The notes under the pieces were generated by a model. It was not told where the DNA came from and made no database searches. It was given only the letters and a program-made list of their open reading frames with translations. A stretch of DNA of 64,000 nucleotides. Source: Cylindrotheca closterium. Its lineage: Eukaryota; Bacillariophyta; Bacillariophyceae; Bacillariales; Bacillariaceae. Each line of letters opens with the position of its first letter. The stretch's first letter is position 1. Location of the stretch: the NCBI GenBank assembly GCA_933822405.4, contig CAKOGP040002091.1:1-64000 (forward strand), written 5' to 3'. The position numbers and the translations under genes were made by a program. Below, in pieces: positions 40,801 through 49,921 of the stretch.

Positions 40801-40888
40801 AGAGTAACACAACTCCGAGCATTGCAAAGGGTGGCATGAGGGACCAAAAATATCGTTTGATCACGTCTTCCTCACGCCACCAGGACCG
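37787..40888 (-). CDS. pol: Pol, part 1: hydrophobic/basic leader, protease, integrase
   Basis: It continues in the Gag frame after the UGA at 40889-40891. After the stop come two hydrophobic segments (MPPFAMLGVVLLFCTMF and ACILQLGLYAAVIWYLY), then an Arg/Lys-rich stretch of about 80 residues. Next is an aspartic protease (VIDTGASFSLTP), the integrase zinc finger (HAKTGHANMNWLL...CAVCQLAK) and the DDE core (SIDQYLS, YRADNHPF, NGVAERAIQT), with a MYVGVSPTHSSLV block after it. The frame ends at 37787, soon after the point where the RT frame takes over. No ATG marks its start, which is consistent with expression through Gag. Confidence 0.85.
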   Translation of the reverse strand, partial: RSWWREEDVIKRYFWSLMPPFAMLGVVLLFCTMFNELLSVGYKTAMSGLCHLHYVPESQGLTLDIWSAYKSVAETTLCEWACILQLGLYAAVIWYLYSSLKYRNDSVLFRGLDDEYIQPDQHLKRKCQSWKQSIPRWGLRPSGVLYALVAPPSMPRVGCRPSGVLFAHGEAYVNVHQPRRMYVELPSVEKPRRKITVELPSAYPWWCGIRRYRYPRQYHLRLRIARVKGDPRKILRRQRKEGVREQKQERKRQERRRKEDYESRRPERRRKGAAQGRKKTRFRLLKKLVRAKSPKEQDVLQRELKSLKEEDFWGDYDVKQPSHWESPSDEELLEDYERTKNRYLHHSYLQYESQYGVVLDELLADFRPNTKHHAMKDVLSSTFLQPVSSLPRVTQALIAADDLVSDVSCADRLRSVYINVDSKGELPIVIDTGASFSLTPNLEDFVTKPIACGTKSLNGLSSITPVLGIGEVEWKIRDMHGTIKSIRVSAYYVPDTNIRLLSPQSYFQEHGKGEVCFDSFQVKMTLPDGDTLFFPYQAGNNLPMMLTANRLVDEAAHIITDEEEEFLPEDMSVFLNVAHENNANLTKAEKKLLLWHAKTGHANMNWLLKLCKWTKTEGHPVMGPLPAKKDEFKSCKSPKCAVCQLAKQRRRSPRSDAAQQQPGSKTGKQRKEKEMMVDNLKPGDKVSIDQYLSAVPGRLAHTFGEEKTSKQYVGGTLFVDHATGFVHAKHQTSTGTRETVKSKHSFESEVGEYGHKVKSYRADNHPFSSKGFLDDIESHKQTIDYSAVGAKHQNGVAERAIQTITTWARAMLLHQMLHWPDEADHKLWPFAMDHAVYLWNHLPREDTKQAPIELMGGAKIDHHQWFKRLHVWGSPVYVLDPRLQDGKKIPKWDVRARRGMYVGVSPTHSSLVSRVLNLQTGYVSPQYHVVIDDLFTTVPNADQGGLFDVAEFDATTWQSLVETGYEKHLDEEGLASGSRHDRRKRPTLANEWLNPVEKRARKSRRAACEARLRQRINRRRASSSGCTQPTCHF

Positions 40889-40891
40889 TCA
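40886..40891 (-). promoter_or_regulatory. Candidate Gag-Pol stop-codon readthrough site (UGA CGG)
   Basis: On the element strand Gag ends CAA GAG TGA CGG TCC, and Pol stays open in the same frame without a further stop. UGA followed by CGG is a known leaky-stop context in several plant RNA viruses, where a downstream stem-loop helps. I have not folded the region. Confidence 0.6.
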
Positions 40892-42682
40892 CTCTTGGCC
40901 CAGGTTCTTGTTAAAGTTACGGATTGCCCTGTCAACGGCATTCTTGAGTAGACGCTCTTGCAACATGACTTCTTCGTTGGTAGCATCTCCGACCTTGACC
41001 TTGGAGAACTCTTCAGAGAAATATCCACTCATTCCCGCGAATAGACCGTTCCCGTTCCAAACACCGTTTGATTGCGCGAGGTGCGCACTGGGGCCGGTAT
41101 TTGGCGACGGTTCGTCTTCTCCAGTTGTTTTCTGCTTTCTGCACTTGTACCACTTTTTGTCTTTGAAGTGATAGAAATGCAAGGTTCCATTGATTTCTTG
41201 TTCCTTGGGATCATCTCCCTTTGGAGCTGGAGGCCATTTGCTCTTTCCGGTCTTGTTGGTCTTGTCTCCCTTCTCTGAGCCCTTGGAAACTTGATCGCCC
41301 TTCTTCCCAGATTCCTTCGAGGCTTTCTTCGCTGCCTTGGCTGCATCGAAAGCAGCTTTGGCCTTCTTCCCTTCGGGATTTGCTTCCAGATTGTGACGAG
41401 GACAAGTGGCATTGCTCTGGCGACAGCTATCGCGTCCACACCCGAAGCACTTGGATCCTGATTTCCCTTTGGGTGGACTGATGTCGGCGGTGAAGGCAGC
41501 CGCTCGTGTTCCCTCCGTCTCCCATTGATTTAAAAGATTGAGCCTGTCATAGAACTTGCGGGCTTGGATTAAGATGGTTTCAGGCGTGCCGTATGCTGCT
41601 TCGCCTTCGACGTTCTCGAGAAGACACCTCTGGTTCCCAAGCTTAAGTTCGCCTTGGAACAAATCGTCGAAGTCACCGTTTCCTGTGTTGCTGAATACCC
41701 TCAAAAGACGCTCTGACAAGCCCTTGGGCATGTGGCGCTCGCCAACAATTTCCCCTTTGGCATTGTGCTTCTCATTCTTTCGCAACATAAGGATGGTAGA
41801 CTCAATTTCCGTGCAGAACTTGCGGATATTGCCATCATATACCTTGGAGTACAAATTGATGCCATCACCTTCTTCGAGAGAGTCCCGAAGTGCCTTGAGT
41901 GCGTGATAGCTGCTAGCAGAGATACGATCCATAAGAACTTTGTAGATGAGTGGACCCCACCCCCAGAAGTCTTTCGAGATCCCTGCGCTCTTCAAGTCTT
42001 CCTCGATACGATCGATCATATCGCTCGTGCATTGATTCTTGAGATATGTTCCAGACCATTGAAGATCTGTTGGCATCCAAGAATTCTCACCCTGACTTTC
42101 GTCATAACCATATCCATAGAGGTATACGACTGAGTCGAAGACTTCTTCCAAGGTAAGAGTTGCATAACCTGACAAAAGATTTGCCGCTCGATTCTCAAGC
42201 TTGCTTTGTTCAAATTCCCCGTTCCTGTTCTTGATGGGAAATACTGTGTTGACAAAGAACCAATCGATCCCAAACTTCGTGAGATGCTCCGTGATGTGGT
42301 TCTCAACTTTTATTACATCGTGGACTTCACTTGCTGTCTTGGCATAAGGTATGTCCTCGATTTGCTGGTTGCGACTATCGGCTGATGTTCCGCTAGCGTC
42401 TTTTTCCAACTGATGATACGCTTTCGGATTTGCTGTTCTCAACAGTTCTCGTTCCTCCTTTGGACAGATCACAGTTGACTTGATTAGATTGATCTGAAGC
42501 TTTGGCTTGGCTGAGAAGGTCACACCGCCAATAATATCCTTCGGTGGTGGTGGAGGAGTTCCGCTCTGTTGCGATTTCTGAGAAACACTCGCTGCAGGAG
42601 TATTCGGAGGTATGTTGAACTGAACATTCCTTGGAACTGGACTTCCCCGACCGTCTTCTGTTACCATATCACTAGGATTCAT
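40889..42682 (-). CDS. gag: Gag capsid/nucleocapsid
   Basis: 597 residues from the ATG at 42682, the first in frame. The N-terminus has MNPSDMVTEDG and a Pro/Ser-rich tract, the centre is the helical copia Gag, and an atypical Cys cluster CFGCGRDSCRQSNATCPRH lies near residue 410 where a CCHC knuckle is expected. A Lys/Gly-rich stretch follows. It ends at UGA and is followed in the same frame by Pol. Confidence 0.85.
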   Translation of the reverse strand: MNPSDMVTEDGRGSPVPRNVQFNIPPNTPAASVSQKSQQSGTPPPPPKDIIGGVTFSAKPKLQINLIKSTVICPKEERELLRTANPKAYHQLEKDASGTSADSRNQQIEDIPYAKTASEVHDVIKVENHITEHLTKFGIDWFFVNTVFPIKNRNGEFEQSKLENRAANLLSGYATLTLEEVFDSVVYLYGYGYDESQGENSWMPTDLQWSGTYLKNQCTSDMIDRIEEDLKSAGISKDFWGWGPLIYKVLMDRISASSYHALKALRDSLEEGDGINLYSKVYDGNIRKFCTEIESTILMLRKNEKHNAKGEIVGERHMPKGLSERLLRVFSNTGNGDFDDLFQGELKLGNQRCLLENVEGEAAYGTPETILIQARKFYDRLNLLNQWETEGTRAAAFTADISPPKGKSGSKCFGCGRDSCRQSNATCPRHNLEANPEGKKAKAAFDAAKAAKKASKESGKKGDQVSKGSEKGDKTNKTGKSKWPPAPKGDDPKEQEINGTLHFYHFKDKKWYKCRKQKTTGEDEPSPNTGPSAHLAQSNGVWNGNGLFAGMSGYFSEEFSKVKVGDATNEEVMLQERLLKNAVDRAIRNFNKNLGQE

Positions 42683-42806
42683 GCTGCTGATCACTGAATC
42701 ACTGATAGGTGTCGATAGACCTTCAAATTAGTAAAAGCGTTTTTGACTTATTTGTGGACGATATTGAAACAAACTTTCAATTTCCTTGTTGACAATCACA
42801 GTAAGA

Positions 42807-42830
42807 AGCGTAAAAGCTTGGGCTCATAAC
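42807..42830 (-). promoter_or_regulatory. Primer-binding site, half-tRNA (initiator Met) type
   Basis: The plus strand reads GGGCTCATAACC (42819-42830) directly next to the 5' LTR. This equals the anticodon arm of eukaryotic initiator tRNA-Met around its CAU anticodon. The element RNA would pair with an internal tRNA segment, as in Drosophila copia, which uses the 5' half of this tRNA. Confidence 0.7.
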
Positions 42831-43154
42831 CTGACAAGGTAGAATACTGTTAACGATGCTATAGATCCGAGACCGATATAGCCAGACAGTAAGATAAAAC
42901 AGAGATTCTATCCTTTTAATGATGTGATGTGATTTTACGATCTCCACAAAAGAGTGAGAGATGGAATTCACTCAAAGAGAGAGAATTCAGACAGTAGGTC
43001 CGTCTCACGTGACACTGACGTGGTGACGTGAGATTGGACAATATGTATGTTGAAGTGCGCGTGCCCGAATGGAACACGGAATCTCAAGCGAAGATCAACG
43101 TCCTATGAGGAAGCCAAAACGGGAGGAATATATCAGCAGAATTCCACCCTAACA
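42831..43154 (-). repeat. 5' LTR (324 bp)
   Basis: It matches 35362-35670 with an extra 15 bp, GAATTCAGACAGTAG, in the middle. It starts TG and ends CA and is followed by the right target duplication GTAGT (43155-43159). Confidence 0.92.
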
Positions 43155-43787
43155 GTAGTAGCTACCAAAATCGAGCTTACTTTCTATACCCAAGATATAC
43201 TGGTATATTTCTATTAGAGCGCTTCCATAATTTGACCGTATCATCATCGTCGCATCCTGTATCGATACAGTCGCAGTGGTGGTTCAAACCTAATATGAGG
43301 ATCGAATGGTCATGCGAGTTCCCCAGGATACCACATGCGAGCGGTGGGCGCTCTGGCCATGACTGGATTGACAAAGTCTTTTCACGTACATTGCAGCGGT
43401 GAAACGTACCCTGTCGTTTATCGGTACACAAGTACGACCTAGTACCTATAGTACCAGTGACACCCTTACAAGAATATAAAACATATCTGCACGAAGCGAC
43501 ACGATCGAAAGATTATTGATTCGCCACTATGTTCTCATTCGAAGAACGGAAGACTTCGTCTCGTTATGTAGAGTCCCACTTCCACATAACAAAAATTGTT
43601 TATGAAGTCCATTTCAAGAATTAATGTTACAGGACCATTACGAAACGGCATTAACAGAGAAGCCTTCGTTATTGAGAAGGGCAATTGTGCTTTTCATTTC
43701 TCGAGTCAGCAACAAAAAGCTAGCTAGACCGAACAAGTGTAATACTTTCCAAGGTTGCTTCAATGCTTGAAAGTTGACAGTGGTATC
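43155..43787. other. Intergenic; displaced 3' flank of STAND paralog 2 and 5' flank of paralog 3
   Basis: It starts with the right target duplication. Before the retrotransposon arrived this sequence followed the paralog 2 stop codon directly. No gene seen. Confidence 0.5.
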
Positions 43788-46700
43788 ATGACGAACGAAC
43801 AAATCATTGAGAAAGAATTTATTATGAACCAATCGACTAGACGAAAGGATAGTAACGGAAGTTATGATGGACACGCTGCGAACGATAATACTCATGCTGA
43901 AGAACAACCCACTGCAAGAACCGCTTTAGAATCCACGTTTTTTGAAGAATGGAAGGATCATCATGAGGAAGTTGAAGACAGTAGCGTCATAACGTTTGAT
44001 CTTATGACCAGAAATGCATTACATTTGAAAGACGAAGAGTCCGGATCTTTTAGGTCTTATTGTGCCTCGCCAACGACATCTCGTTCATCCTTAAGAACGA
44101 GCTCAAGGCTATCAGAAGTGCAGATTCATGAAACCGGAAATTCACGATATGAAAGAGTGCTGGAAGAGCTTACGATCAATAAATTGAACATTTCTTCTCT
44201 TGGCGTAGTTGGGAGAAATAAAGAAAAATGGGTTCTTCAAAATTGCTTTGAACGATTATGCCAAGGCAAGGATGGGGAGTATGTCCATGAATTGGTATTG
44301 ATCAAGGGGTACAGCGGAATCGGAAAGTCAGTACTGGCACGGACGATACAAAAAAAGGTTGAAACTTCCAGCGGCGTCTACGTAGAGGGCAAGTACGAAT
44401 TCACCTCAACTGATGAGCCTTATTCCGGCATATCGCAAGCCTTTGGCAAATTGTGCAACAAATTCAAAGATTGCCCTTCCGAAACACGGAATAAAATATC
44501 AAGCGCAATCAAGGAGAATCTGAGGGAAGAGGCCTTCATGCTGATGGGAATGATTCCTGAAATCAGTGTCTTTCTCGATTGTGACGAATCGCGTTCAACA
44601 GGCCTTGGCTGCATCACCATTCCTGGAGGAAGAGAGCACGAACGATGGAAGTATGCCTTTCGGACATTCACTCGAATCCTTGGGTCACACTTTTCTCCCA
44701 TCGTGATGGTACTGGACGATCTTCAGTGGGCTGATATATCATCACTCGACATTCTGGATCACTTATTGTCCGACTTTCAGAACCCACATCTTCTTATGAT
44801 AGTCGGCTGCTATCGATCAAATGAAGTCGATGAAAATAGTATCCTTTTCAATCGGATACAAACACTGGAAGGAAAGTGCCAAAAAGGCATCTTTCGTCTC
44901 ACTGACATTGAGCTTCAAAACTGTGACGTCGATTCAGTGAACAAGATTATCATGTCAATGATGGATATCGATGACGAGTCAGAGACCCGAGAATTGGCTG
45001 AAGTTTGCTTCAAGCGCACGCTAGGCAATCCATTCTTCTTAATCGAATTCATGAGAATGCTCCATAGTGAAGGCTGTCTCGAATTTAGTCTAGGATTGTT
45101 GAAATGGAAATGGGAGGTAGCGAAGATCGAAAATATGACCATGTCCACAGACAATGTTGTGGATCTCCTCAAAAGTCGAATGAGCAAATTATCAAATAAT
45201 GTGCAGCTACTCTTGCAGTATGCAGCATGTCTGGGGGCGTCTTTCTCTATTTCCATTCTGGAGTTCGTTTGGAACGAATACTCCAGGGCGTTACGGTTTG
45301 GTGCGGAAGGTGGCAATGTTGAAAGCATGATGAAGACTGCGCAGAACGTGCAACTCGTGGAATCATGTGGTGCGGGTGAACTACGCTGGGTGCACGACAA
45401 AGTTCAAGAGGCTGCCCTGTCCCTGTCAAACTTGGTCACCCCTTCATTCCGATGTAGCATTGGTATGTTTTTGTTTCATGGTCTGGATCCGATACAGCTT
45501 GAAAAGCAGGTATTTGAAGTGGCAGACCTTGTCAACAAAGGAGGCGTCACTGGGTTATTAGATGTTGCAGTGCTGAATCTTCAGGCCGCCGAGAAGGCAC
45601 GCAAAATAGCAGCCCTGCAGAGTGCCGCAAAGTATGCGGAGTTTGGAATCGCGCAGCTTCCCATGGGAAAGTGGAAACTACACCGAGGGCTTACGTTACA
45701 GCTTTATTCTCTTGGTGCCGAAGTGGAGTATGCCCTCGGGCACATTAACAAGGCGGAAGAGTACATTGCGATTATTCTGAATCGAGAGGACTTGACGGCT
45801 ATGGAAACACTGCCGTTGAAAAAGATGAAAGCTCAGATCCTAGCGACAGCTCATTTGCGATGGCATGAAGCTTGTGATTATGGTCTTGTCATTTTGAAGG
45901 ATCTTGGATACAACTTCGTGTGGAGTCGTGCTTTGGTTCCTGTGCAAATGTTAATGGCCATAAAGAATCTCGCCAAACGAGTGAAGAAAGTCAAGGTCGA
46001 AGATGTGGAGAATATGAAGGTCATTAAAGACGAGAAGCAACGTGCCATCATCGATATACTGAAGCTTATGAAGCATCTTACGTACAGTGCCAATACACTC
46101 CCACTTTGTTTTCTTTGTGTCTGCAAAGTGATTGAAATGACACTGGATCATGGCCTCAGTCTGTGCTCTGCAGATTGCTTCGCGACTTTTGGCGGTGTAC
46201 TGATGTTTCTTTTCAAGGATCATGCAGCAGCTTCCCACGTCTGTGATTTGGCTTTTGCCTTTCAGAACAGAAGCGGACGGCGGCATATTGCTGATACTAT
46301 GCACGGCGCATGGGCTTTTGTTCTGGTGCAAACCAAACCCCTACATGAAGGCCTCCATCTGACGATGAAAGGATACTCCGAAGGAGTAAGAGACGGTGAT
46401 CCTTTGGATTCTACCAATTGTCTCATCAATCGTTTCGTGCTGCTTCCGTACATGATGGGCCGTTCGCTTGAGTCAATCATTGAGCAATTTCCAAAGATAG
46501 CTCCACAGTTGGAAGAATCTGGAATCACAAACAACATACTCACATTGAAGGTTTGGTGGCAAATGATGCTGAATCTGCAATTACCGTCAGTGAGGACCGC
46601 GACAAGACTGGAAGGAGAGAAGTTCCGTCAATCTGAGGAGAAAGCTGAAAGCAACATGTATATTGGTAATGTGAATCTTGCGATTGGTGAATTATTGCTA

Positions 46701-47216
46701 TTCTTTGGGGAACACGAGGAACGGGCAAAGCGTCTACTCGGGGAAGAGAAGGGAAAGACGTATTCAGAGCTTGTTCAGGGATATCCTCCGCACGGGATCG
46801 AGACGTTCCATCGTGGCATCACCTGGTATGCCATGGCTCGAAAGACTGGCAAACGAAAGTACCAGTGCAGGGCCGCCAAAGTGAGAAAGGAGATTACAAA
46901 ATGGGTGAAAAAGGGAAACCCAAACGCAAAGGATTATGATCTTTTCCTGAGAGCAGAGCAGGCAGTATTGGACAAGAAATACGACAAGGCAAACACATTT
47001 TACAAAAAGGCAATTGTTCATGCTGCTCGGATAGGTCACCTTTCCCACGTTGCATTGTACAACGAGAGGTTTGCTGAGTATCGACTTGAGGTACACGGAG
47101 ACGGGGACGACTACGAGTACTATATGACAGAAGCTATGCGGTATTATGCTGAATGGGGTGCGCACGGCAAGGGCGATCTGTTGAAACACGAACTTTACAA
47201 AATTCATGATGCTTGA
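43788..47216 (+). CDS. STAND-type P-loop NTPase, paralog 3
   Basis: 1142 residues from the ATG at 43788; its start (MTNEQIIEKEF-MNQSTRRKD) aligns with that of paralog 1, supporting the choice. It has a variable acidic N-terminus, LTINKLNISSLGVVGRN, Walker A GYSGIGKS, GKYEFTSTDEPYSG, Walker B IVMVLDDLQWAD and then the helical C-terminal part ending HVALYNERFAEYRL. The C-terminal region shares a near-identical DNA tract with paralog 2. No fused effector domain. Its function is inferred only at family level, as an NTP-driven signalling or scaffold switch. Confidence 0.82.
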   Translation: MTNEQIIEKEFIMNQSTRRKDSNGSYDGHAANDNTHAEEQPTARTALESTFFEEWKDHHEEVEDSSVITFDLMTRNALHLKDEESGSFRSYCASPTTSRSSLRTSSRLSEVQIHETGNSRYERVLEELTINKLNISSLGVVGRNKEKWVLQNCFERLCQGKDGEYVHELVLIKGYSGIGKSVLARTIQKKVETSSGVYVEGKYEFTSTDEPYSGISQAFGKLCNKFKDCPSETRNKISSAIKENLREEAFMLMGMIPEISVFLDCDESRSTGLGCITIPGGREHERWKYAFRTFTRILGSHFSPIVMVLDDLQWADISSLDILDHLLSDFQNPHLLMIVGCYRSNEVDENSILFNRIQTLEGKCQKGIFRLTDIELQNCDVDSVNKIIMSMMDIDDESETRELAEVCFKRTLGNPFFLIEFMRMLHSEGCLEFSLGLLKWKWEVAKIENMTMSTDNVVDLLKSRMSKLSNNVQLLLQYAACLGASFSISILEFVWNEYSRALRFGAEGGNVESMMKTAQNVQLVESCGAGELRWVHDKVQEAALSLSNLVTPSFRCSIGMFLFHGLDPIQLEKQVFEVADLVNKGGVTGLLDVAVLNLQAAEKARKIAALQSAAKYAEFGIAQLPMGKWKLHRGLTLQLYSLGAEVEYALGHINKAEEYIAIILNREDLTAMETLPLKKMKAQILATAHLRWHEACDYGLVILKDLGYNFVWSRALVPVQMLMAIKNLAKRVKKVKVEDVENMKVIKDEKQRAIIDILKLMKHLTYSANTLPLCFLCVCKVIEMTLDHGLSLCSADCFATFGGVLMFLFKDHAAASHVCDLAFAFQNRSGRRHIADTMHGAWAFVLVQTKPLHEGLHLTMKGYSEGVRDGDPLDSTNCLINRFVLLPYMMGRSLESIIEQFPKIAPQLEESGITNNILTLKVWWQMMLNLQLPSVRTATRLEGEKFRQSEEKAESNMYIGNVNLAIGELLLFFGEHEERAKRLLGEEKGKTYSELVQGYPPHGIETFHRGITWYAMARKTGKRKYQCRAAKVRKEITKWVKKGNPNAKDYDLFLRAEQAVLDKKYDKANTFYKKAIVHAARIGHLSHVALYNERFAEYRLEVHGDGDDYEYYMTEAMRYYAEWGAHGKGDLLKHELYKIHDA

Positions 47217-47825
47217 ATTTATTTTATATAGCTGAAAATGGGAATATTGTATCTATACAAACTACTAATCAGGCTAATTTTACTACTTTCGTTTATTATA
47301 GCAAATGTTCTTCAATGTCTTTCTGCCCAAAGATTAAAAGTTGCCATGTCAGTTCGTCTCTTCTTGTTGTTGCTACTACGTCATTTAGCGAATGTATATG
47401 TTACAAGATCTTGCTACCTATAGTGATTACCTATTGATATGTTTTATACCTAAGTTTTCATTTCCTTTTTGCCCTTTCACCACCGAATGTTTTTATATAT
47501 ATTACAATCTGTACTGGTAGGACAGGACTATTATTGATAATATACATGTATATATTTTATGCCTAAAAGTTGTCATGTCCTTTTTGCCTTGTGAGTACAC
47601 CATTCTTCCTCGTTTTGCGCACAGCAGGAACCAGGAGACAGACAATTTTCGTCAATGATGAGAGAAAGTTCCACTAGTAAAATACCCGTCCCACCACTTT
47701 CAAAAGCAACAAAAGAACTGGTATAGTAGTACGTACTATATAATTATAATAGTATTACAATTAGTATTCTATGATCTTGCTCATACTAGTAAGTAGTCCT
47801 ACGTGTACTCACCACTGATATTATG
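47217..47825. other. Intergenic, AT-rich, nothing recognised
   Basis: It contains several TATATA-like runs and the 3' flank of two converging genes. No feature is supported. Confidence 0.5.
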
Positions 47826-48266
47826 CTAAGCTGTCATGTCCGTTGTTGGTCTTTTGACCACAGTCATCACTTTGCTCCTCGTTTGCACTGGGATCAGAGA
47901 CAGTGACGGAAGTGCCGCCCCGCCACTGGGAAACCCACCCCGGTCGGCTGGACGTATATTTGGATTAATCCCTTGATAGGATTGGACGGTATCATAAATA
48001 GACTTTTCCATGGCCAATGACACAAAGGGCAAACCGAGCAATCCATAAACACCGACTGGCGATCGCACCACACGTTCCACAATTCTAGCAGTTCCTCCTT
48101 TGGAATGCATGTAACAAAAGGAAACAAAGGGAACCATGGCGGCGGAAAAGCTATATATCCATGCCACTTCGTTGGGTGCTTCTTGTTGGTTGATTTCAGT
48201 AGTAGTAGTATTAGTAGTTGTTGTTGTACTGGCTGCCGATGGGGACTGGTCGTTGGGATTTGTCAT
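47826..48266 (-). CDS. Small membrane protein, function unknown
   Basis: 146 residues from the first ATG (48266). A Thr/Ser/Asn-rich N-terminus (TTTTTNTTTTE) is followed by two moderately hydrophobic stretches, VAWIYSFSAAMVPFVSFCYM and YGLLGLPFVSLAM, with a basic loop between. The C-terminus is soluble. The two-helix pattern suggests an organelle or ER membrane protein, but I do not recognise the family. The antisense frame at 48105 is a shadow. Confidence 0.5.
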   Translation of the reverse strand: MTNPNDQSPSAASTTTTTNTTTTEINQQEAPNEVAWIYSFSAAMVPFVSFCYMHSKGGTARIVERVVRSPVGVYGLLGLPFVSLAMEKSIYDTVQSYQGINPNIRPADRGGFPSGGAALPSLSLIPVQTRSKVMTVVKRPTTDMTA

Positions 48267-48620
48267 GTTGAATGTACTGTACACTAAACGGTAAAACGAC
48301 AGATCGATGATGATGCCGAAATATATACTACCGTATGCGATATGCGCGTTTGCGTGAATTCCGAACTTTTGTTTTTACTGTTCTGTCGTCATCACGTCTG
48401 CCCGCTGTAGGGTTATTAAAAAAATTAGTTTCTCTGCTTGACAGCCTCCTTTGCTACAGCATGGATACTGCACCTGGTGCTGTAGGAACAGTGCACAATC
48501 TACAGTAGTAAAGAAAAGAATAGAGATAAGAGTAGGATTGGCAAGGTGCAAGGTTGAAATCTTCTAAAAGTTACTATATTTCCACGAAGGTACGTGTACT
48601 GTGGAATAGTAATACATTTT
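48267..48620. other. Intergenic, nothing recognised
   Basis: No coding or repeat signal is seen. Confidence 0.4.
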
Positions 48621-49910
48621 TTAAAGTCCCATCTTTGCCTTCTTGGCCAAATGCCGTGCCCGCTTGGCTCGTCGCTTCTCCGGATCATTGACTTCACGGA
48701 GGGCTTGACTAGCCTTGCGGCGAGCGACAATGTTGGGCACGACGTACCATCCATGACTGACATTTTTGCCATTGTCATCCTTCCTCTTGTCTTCCTCCAA
48801 AAAGCGGCCTCCCATTTGTTCCATGACATCGACAAGGGCTTGACTCATAGAAGTCTTTTCCTCATCCGTAGTCAAAGATGCATACAGAGGACGAAAGTTT
48901 TCCACTTCCTCGCGGTAACGCTTGTTTCCTGGGTGGTGGTTGGATTTTCCACCACGTCCAAGCAAAACGTCATGCTGGGAAATGATCACATAAGTCTTGT
49001 GTTCGGGGACCAACTTGGGGCGCTTCTTGCGTTTGCGCTTTCGAGCGGAAGTATTGGAGGTGATAGTGGCAGTAGGAGTGGGTGCAGGAGCAACTGGAGC
49101 GGCCTGGAGCTGACCAATAAACATGGATTCCCAGTTGGTTGGAGCAGCGGCAGCAAAGGGTGCAGGGGTGGTAGTCTTGGTAGGTGCGGTAGTAGTAGTG
49201 GTAGTAGTAGTAGGTTCTTCCAATTGGAACATGGCCGGAGAAATGGAAACTTCCTGATGAGTTCCAAGAAATTCCGTAGCCAGCCAATCACGGCTGGTAA
49301 AGAGATCATTCTTGGGAGCCTTGTAGGATGGTTTGGTTTCCGGGATTGGCGTCTGGTCCATCATGGAGGTGTGAATCGGAACTTGATCATCCTCAGATAG
49401 AGTTCCAATGGTCCAATCTTGACTCTTGAAAGCATCTGCAAAAGGGACAGGCTTGGGAGTATTAGTAGGTGCAATGGCCTCTTCAAAAGAATGCTGCATG
49501 GCTACGGCTTGCGCAATAGCGGCATCATCCACAGAAGAAGTGTTGGCGTCCCAATCCAAACTTTGAAAAAGCTTGGGAATGTGCTCCTGGCTTTGCAAGA
49601 TAGGAGTAGGAGGAGTGGATGGTTCCGCCGCTTCCTCCAAAGAGTCCAAGTTCCAGTCTTCTCCTTGATAAAGGTCCGAGAAATCAGAGCTTTTGAACAG
49701 AGAAGAACCTGGAATAGTAGTACTTGAAAGGGCATCAGATTTGGAAGCGCTCTCTGCATTGAAATGACTGTTGAGAAAGCGTCCAAATTCGATGCTGTTG
49801 AAGCAATGCTCCGATTCGGTGGTAGTTGGTGTAGTAGTAGTAGTTTGAGTAGTGTTGTAGTTGTAGTTGTAGTTGTTGTTGGTTTGTGTTTGTTGAAAAG
49901 TAGTAGAAGT
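48621..49910 (-). CDS. DUF6824-type nuclear/regulatory protein, 5' end unresolved
   Basis: The C-terminal about 120 residues read DVLLGRGGKSNHHPGNKRYR, then YASLTTDEEKTSM and MEQMGGRFLEED, ending in a basic tail (KRRAKRARHLAKKAK). This fits the diatom-rich DUF6824 family, often annotated as putative DNA-binding or regulatory proteins. The frame is open from a TGA near 49921 without any ATG until an internal Met (about 49500), while the upstream part is clearly protein-like, so a 5' exon is probably missing from my model. The N-terminal half holds four copies of an F-x-S-x-D-W/F motif (LFKSSDF, LFQSLDW, AFKSQDW, LFTSRDW) and an Asn/Thr/Gln-rich start. Confidence 0.65.
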   Translation of the reverse strand, partial: TSTTFQQTQTNNNYNYNYNTTQTTTTTPTTTESEHCFNSIEFGRFLNSHFNAESASKSDALSSTTIPGSSLFKSSDFSDLYQGEDWNLDSLEEAAEPSTPPTPILQSQEHIPKLFQSLDWDANTSSVDDAAIAQAVAMQHSFEEAIAPTNTPKPVPFADAFKSQDWTIGTLSEDDQVPIHTSMMDQTPIPETKPSYKAPKNDLFTSRDWLATEFLGTHQEVSISPAMFQLEEPTTTTTTTTAPTKTTTPAPFAAAAPTNWESMFIGQLQAAPVAPAPTPTATITSNTSARKRKRKKRPKLVPEHKTYVIISQHDVLLGRGGKSNHHPGNKRYREEVENFRPLYASLTTDEEKTSMSQALVDVMEQMGGRFLEEDKRKDDNGKNVSHGWYVVPNIVARRKASQALREVNDPEKRRAKRARHLAKKAKMGL

Positions 49911-49921
49911 TTTAGCAAGTC

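Larger units (their letters stand above)
35362..43154 (-). mobile_element. Ty1/copia LTR retrotransposon (diatom-type), 7.8 kb
   Basis: A complete element on the minus strand with LTRs of 309 and 324 bp beginning TG and ending CA, a 5 bp target duplication, primer-binding site, polypurine tract, Gag, and Pol in the order protease, integrase, reverse transcriptase, RNase H (copia order). The LTRs differ in what I can compare only by a 15 bp indel, which implies a recent insertion. The internal region has a single in-frame stop between Gag and Pol and one frame change between integrase and reverse transcriptase. The lineage (CoDi type) is inferred from the host signs. Confidence 0.93.
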
